Below, piece after piece: positions 62,262 through 64,000 of a stretch of DNA of 64,000 nucleotides. Location of the stretch: NCBI GenBank assembly GCA_017985015.1, contig JAGNYI010000002.1:62001-126000 (forward strand). Reading direction: 5' to 3'. The stretch comes from Giesbergeria sp. GTDB taxonomy: Bacteria; Pseudomonadota; Gammaproteobacteria; Burkholderiales; Burkholderiaceae_C. The notes below the pieces were generated by a model. It saw only the letters and a program-made list of their open reading frames with translations, did no database searches and was not told where the DNA came from. Within the stretch, counting starts at the first letter, position 1. Each line of letters starts with the position of its first letter. The position numbers and the translations under genes were made by a program.

Positions 62262-62297
62262 ATAGCTATATATTATTGCCCAATAAGCGCTAGAGGC
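62262..62297 (-). repeat. Short palindromic intergenic repeat, copy 10
   Basis: ATAGCTATATATTATTGCCC is followed by AATAAGCGCTAGAGGC. The right half is consensus; the left arm is mostly lost. It lies between convergent ptsI and lipA. Confidence 0.7.
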
Positions 62298-62410
62298 TTA
62301 AAACTACAAGAATTTTCAGTGGCGACCAGTGGTGTGGCTCAGGCGGAGTGGGTTTTGTTACTTGCCTGCCTGCCAGGCCGGCGCGGTGCCACGGCGCGCC
62401 GCGTTCGCCG

Positions 62411-63391
62411 TTACACGCCTGCGGCGTGCGCCTGCTGATCGGCGTGGTAGCTCGATCGCACCATCGGACCCACAGCGGCGTGCGAGAAACCCATGGCGTA
62501 GGCAGCTTCTTCAATCTGCTTGAACTGCTCGGGGTGAACGTAGCGGCGCACGGGCAGGTGGCTGCTGCTGGGCGCCAGGTACTGGCCCACCGTCAGCATG
62601 CTCACGCCGTGCGCGCGCAGATCGCGCATCACTTCCAGAATTTCCTCGTCGGTTTCGCCCAGGCCCACCATGATGCCGCTCTTGGTGGGCACGTCCGGAT
62701 ACCGGGCCTTGAACTTCTTGAGCAGGTTCAGCGAGAACTGGTAGTCGCTTCCCGGACGTGCTTCCTTGTATAGACGTGGCGCGGTTTCCAGATTGTGGTT
62801 CATCACATCGGGCAATCCGGCTTTGAGGATGTCCAGCGCACGTTCGTCACGCCCGCGAAAATCCGGGGTGAGAATTTCGATCTGCGTGCTGGGCGAGAGT
62901 GCGCGAATGTTCTGGATGCACTCCACAAAATGCCCGGCGCCACCGTCGCGCAGATCATCCCGGTCCACGCTGGTGATCACCGCGTACTTCAAGCGCAGCG
63001 CGGCAATGGTGCGAGCAAGGTTCAGCGGCTCATCCTTGTCGAGCGCGTCGGGCCTGCCATGTCCCACGTCGCAGAACGGGCAGCGGCGCGTGCACTTGTC
63101 GCCCATGATCATGAACGTGGCGGTGCCGTTGCCAAAGCATTCGCCGATGTTCGGGCAACTGGCCTCTTCGCACACGGTGTGCAGCTTGTGCTCGCGCAGG
63201 ATGCTCTTGATCTCGTAGAAGCGTGTGCTGGGCGAGCCCGCCTTGACGCGAATCCATTCGGGCTTTTTCAGCACCGGGCCTTGTTCCACCTTGACTGGAA
63301 TGCGCGAGAGCTTGGCGGCAGCTTTTTGCTTGGCAAGCGGGTTGTATTCGGCGCTCGATTGCGCTTCGCGGACGACGTCGGTGGTGCTCAT
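62411..63391 (-). CDS. lipA: Lipoyl synthase
   Basis: 326 aa radical-SAM enzyme inserting two sulfurs into octanoyl groups. Auxiliary cluster cysteines are in [15 protein letters not shown] cluster cysteines in [11 protein letters not shown], and the conserved RSSY is near the end. It lies 15 bp downstream of lipB on the same strand. Confidence 0.97.
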   Translation of the reverse strand: MSTTDVVREAQSSAEYNPLAKQKAAAKLSRIPVKVEQGPVLKKPEWIRVKAGSPSTRFYEIKSILREHKLHTVCEEASCPNIGECFGNGTATFMIMGDKCTRRCPFCDVGHGRPDALDKDEPLNLARTIAALRLKYAVITSVDRDDLRDGGAGHFVECIQNIRALSPSTQIEILTPDFRGRDERALDILKAGLPDVMNHNLETAPRLYKEARPGSDYQFSLNLLKKFKARYPDVPTKSGIMVGLGETDEEILEVMRDLRAHGVSMLTVGQYLAPSSSHLPVRRYVHPEQFKQIEEAAYAMGFSHAAVGPMVRSSYHADQQAHAAGV

Positions 63392-63406
63392 GGTGGGGCT
63401 TCGGAT

Positions 63407-64000
63407 TCAGGGCGTCAGCCGCGCGATCAGGTGCTTGCTGAGCACATCTGCAGCCTCGTCCCAAGTGGTGTGGACCCCGATTGTAGAAAGGTCCACTGTG
63501 CGCAAACCCACGTAGCCGCATGGGTTGATACGTTCAAAGGGTTCCAGGTCCATCGCCACGTTGAGGGCGACTCCGTGCAGACTGCAATGCCGCGTGACCT
63601 TGATGCCCAGTGCCGAGATCTTGCCCAGGCCGGTGAAGTCGGGTCCGGGCATGGGCTCGCCAGGCTCCCGGTGGCGCGGCCGCTGAGCCAGGGCCTGATG
63701 GCTGGCCGGGTCATCGAGTCGCACATAGATGCCCGGCGCACCGGCCACGCGATGGCCAGTGATGCCGAAATGCGCCAGTGTGCGGATGACCGCCTCTTCT
63801 ACGCGGTAGACATATTCCTTGACGTAGTAGTCGGCACGCCGCAAGTCGATGAGCGGGTAGGCGACCACTTGGCCCGGCCCATGAAAAGTCACCTTGCCGC
63901 CCCGGTTGGTGGCCGTTACGGGGATGTCTCCGGTCTCCAGCAAATGCTCGGGTCGGGCAGAGATGCCCTGGGTGAATACCGGTGGGTGCTCACAAATCCA
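63407..64000 (-). CDS. lipB: Octanoyltransferase LipB, 3' part (start beyond window)
   Basis: About 197 C-terminal residues; the gene runs off the right edge at 64000 ([20 protein letters not shown] is visible at the edge). [32 protein letters not shown] and [11 protein letters not shown] are LipB signatures, and NPCG holds the catalytic cysteine. It moves octanoyl from ACP to lipoyl domains for LipA. Confidence 0.95.
   Translation of the reverse strand, partial: WICEHPPVFTQGISARPEHLLETGDIPVTATNRGGKVTFHGPGQVVAYPLIDLRRADYYVKEYVYRVEEAVIRTLAHFGITGHRVAGAPGIYVRLDDPASHQALAQRPRHREPGEPMPGPDFTGLGKISALGIKVTRHCSLHGVALNVAMDLEPFERINPCGYVGLRTVDLSTIGVHTTWDEAADVLSKHLIARLTP

Overview
The window is a GC-rich chromosomal segment from a betaproteobacterium, most likely Burkholderiales/Comamonadaceae (Acidovorax/Rhodoferax-like). 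The protein families, the str/S10 ribosomal cluster, the mannose-type EIIA-HPr-EI trio and a characteristic short palindromic repeat scattered between genes all point that way. I see no rRNA, tRNA, CRISPR array, phage or insertion sequence. The segment looks like core and respiratory chromosome rather than an island. No gap between genes exceeds 300 bases.

Layout. 1-3.6 kb: start of an RND efflux adaptor, its TetR repressor with a probable operator, a diguanylate cyclase and an acyl-CoA dehydrogenase. 3.6-14.6 kb: a large respiratory locus. It holds a divergent heme A synthase and then, on the plus strand, a tiny membrane protein, a CuA subunit II, a heme-copper catalytic subunit whose helix VI tyrosine is replaced by glutamine, CtaB, SCO/SenC, a cytochrome b-diferredoxin-MvhD fusion, an unknown membrane-anchored protein, a second heme-copper-fold protein lacking the usual His-His pair, and a cytochrome b-[2Fe-2S]-flavin reductase fusion. 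The last four genes are chained by ATGA start/stop overlaps, and an FNR/DNR-like box precedes the locus. I infer a nitric-oxide-reductase-like (sNOR-like) or otherwise non-canonical heme-copper system. This is the best candidate for an undescribed system here.

14.6-20.5 kb: ubiquinone genes (ubiD, ubiX and the O2-independent ubiU-ubiV-ubiT), with a collagen-like lipoprotein and a DGC-domain metal-binding protein among them. Their position next to the respiratory locus fits low-oxygen respiration. 20.7-33 kb: transporters, hydrolases, a peptidase, a diguanylate cyclase, a chemoreceptor, alanine racemase, LplT, glutathione peroxidase and CorA. 33-40 kb: a signalling block with a chemoreceptor translationally coupled to a GGDEF-EAL protein carrying a similar sensor, and a MASE1 histidine kinase coupled to an ANTAR response regulator.

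40-45 kb: hemB and hemJ divergently, VanZ-like protein, a [2Fe-2S] ferredoxin, a hydrolase and a D,D-carboxypeptidase. 45-55.3 kb: rpsL-rpsG-fusA-tuf-rpsJ, then rplC-rplD-rplW-rplB-rpsS-rplV-rpsC-rplP-rpmC-rpsQ, ending in a strong terminator rather than continuing into the spc operon. 55.3-64 kb: a GNAT enzyme, cytochrome b561, a cytochrome c' gene broken by an in-frame stop, a TlpA-like thioredoxin, a lipoprotein, an MFS transporter, EIIA-HPr-EI, lipA and the 3' part of lipB.

Across the window at least eleven copies of one ~35-bp palindromic repeat occur, always at 3' ends or between co-oriented genes. Two copies supply the TAG stop codon of the neighbouring gene.
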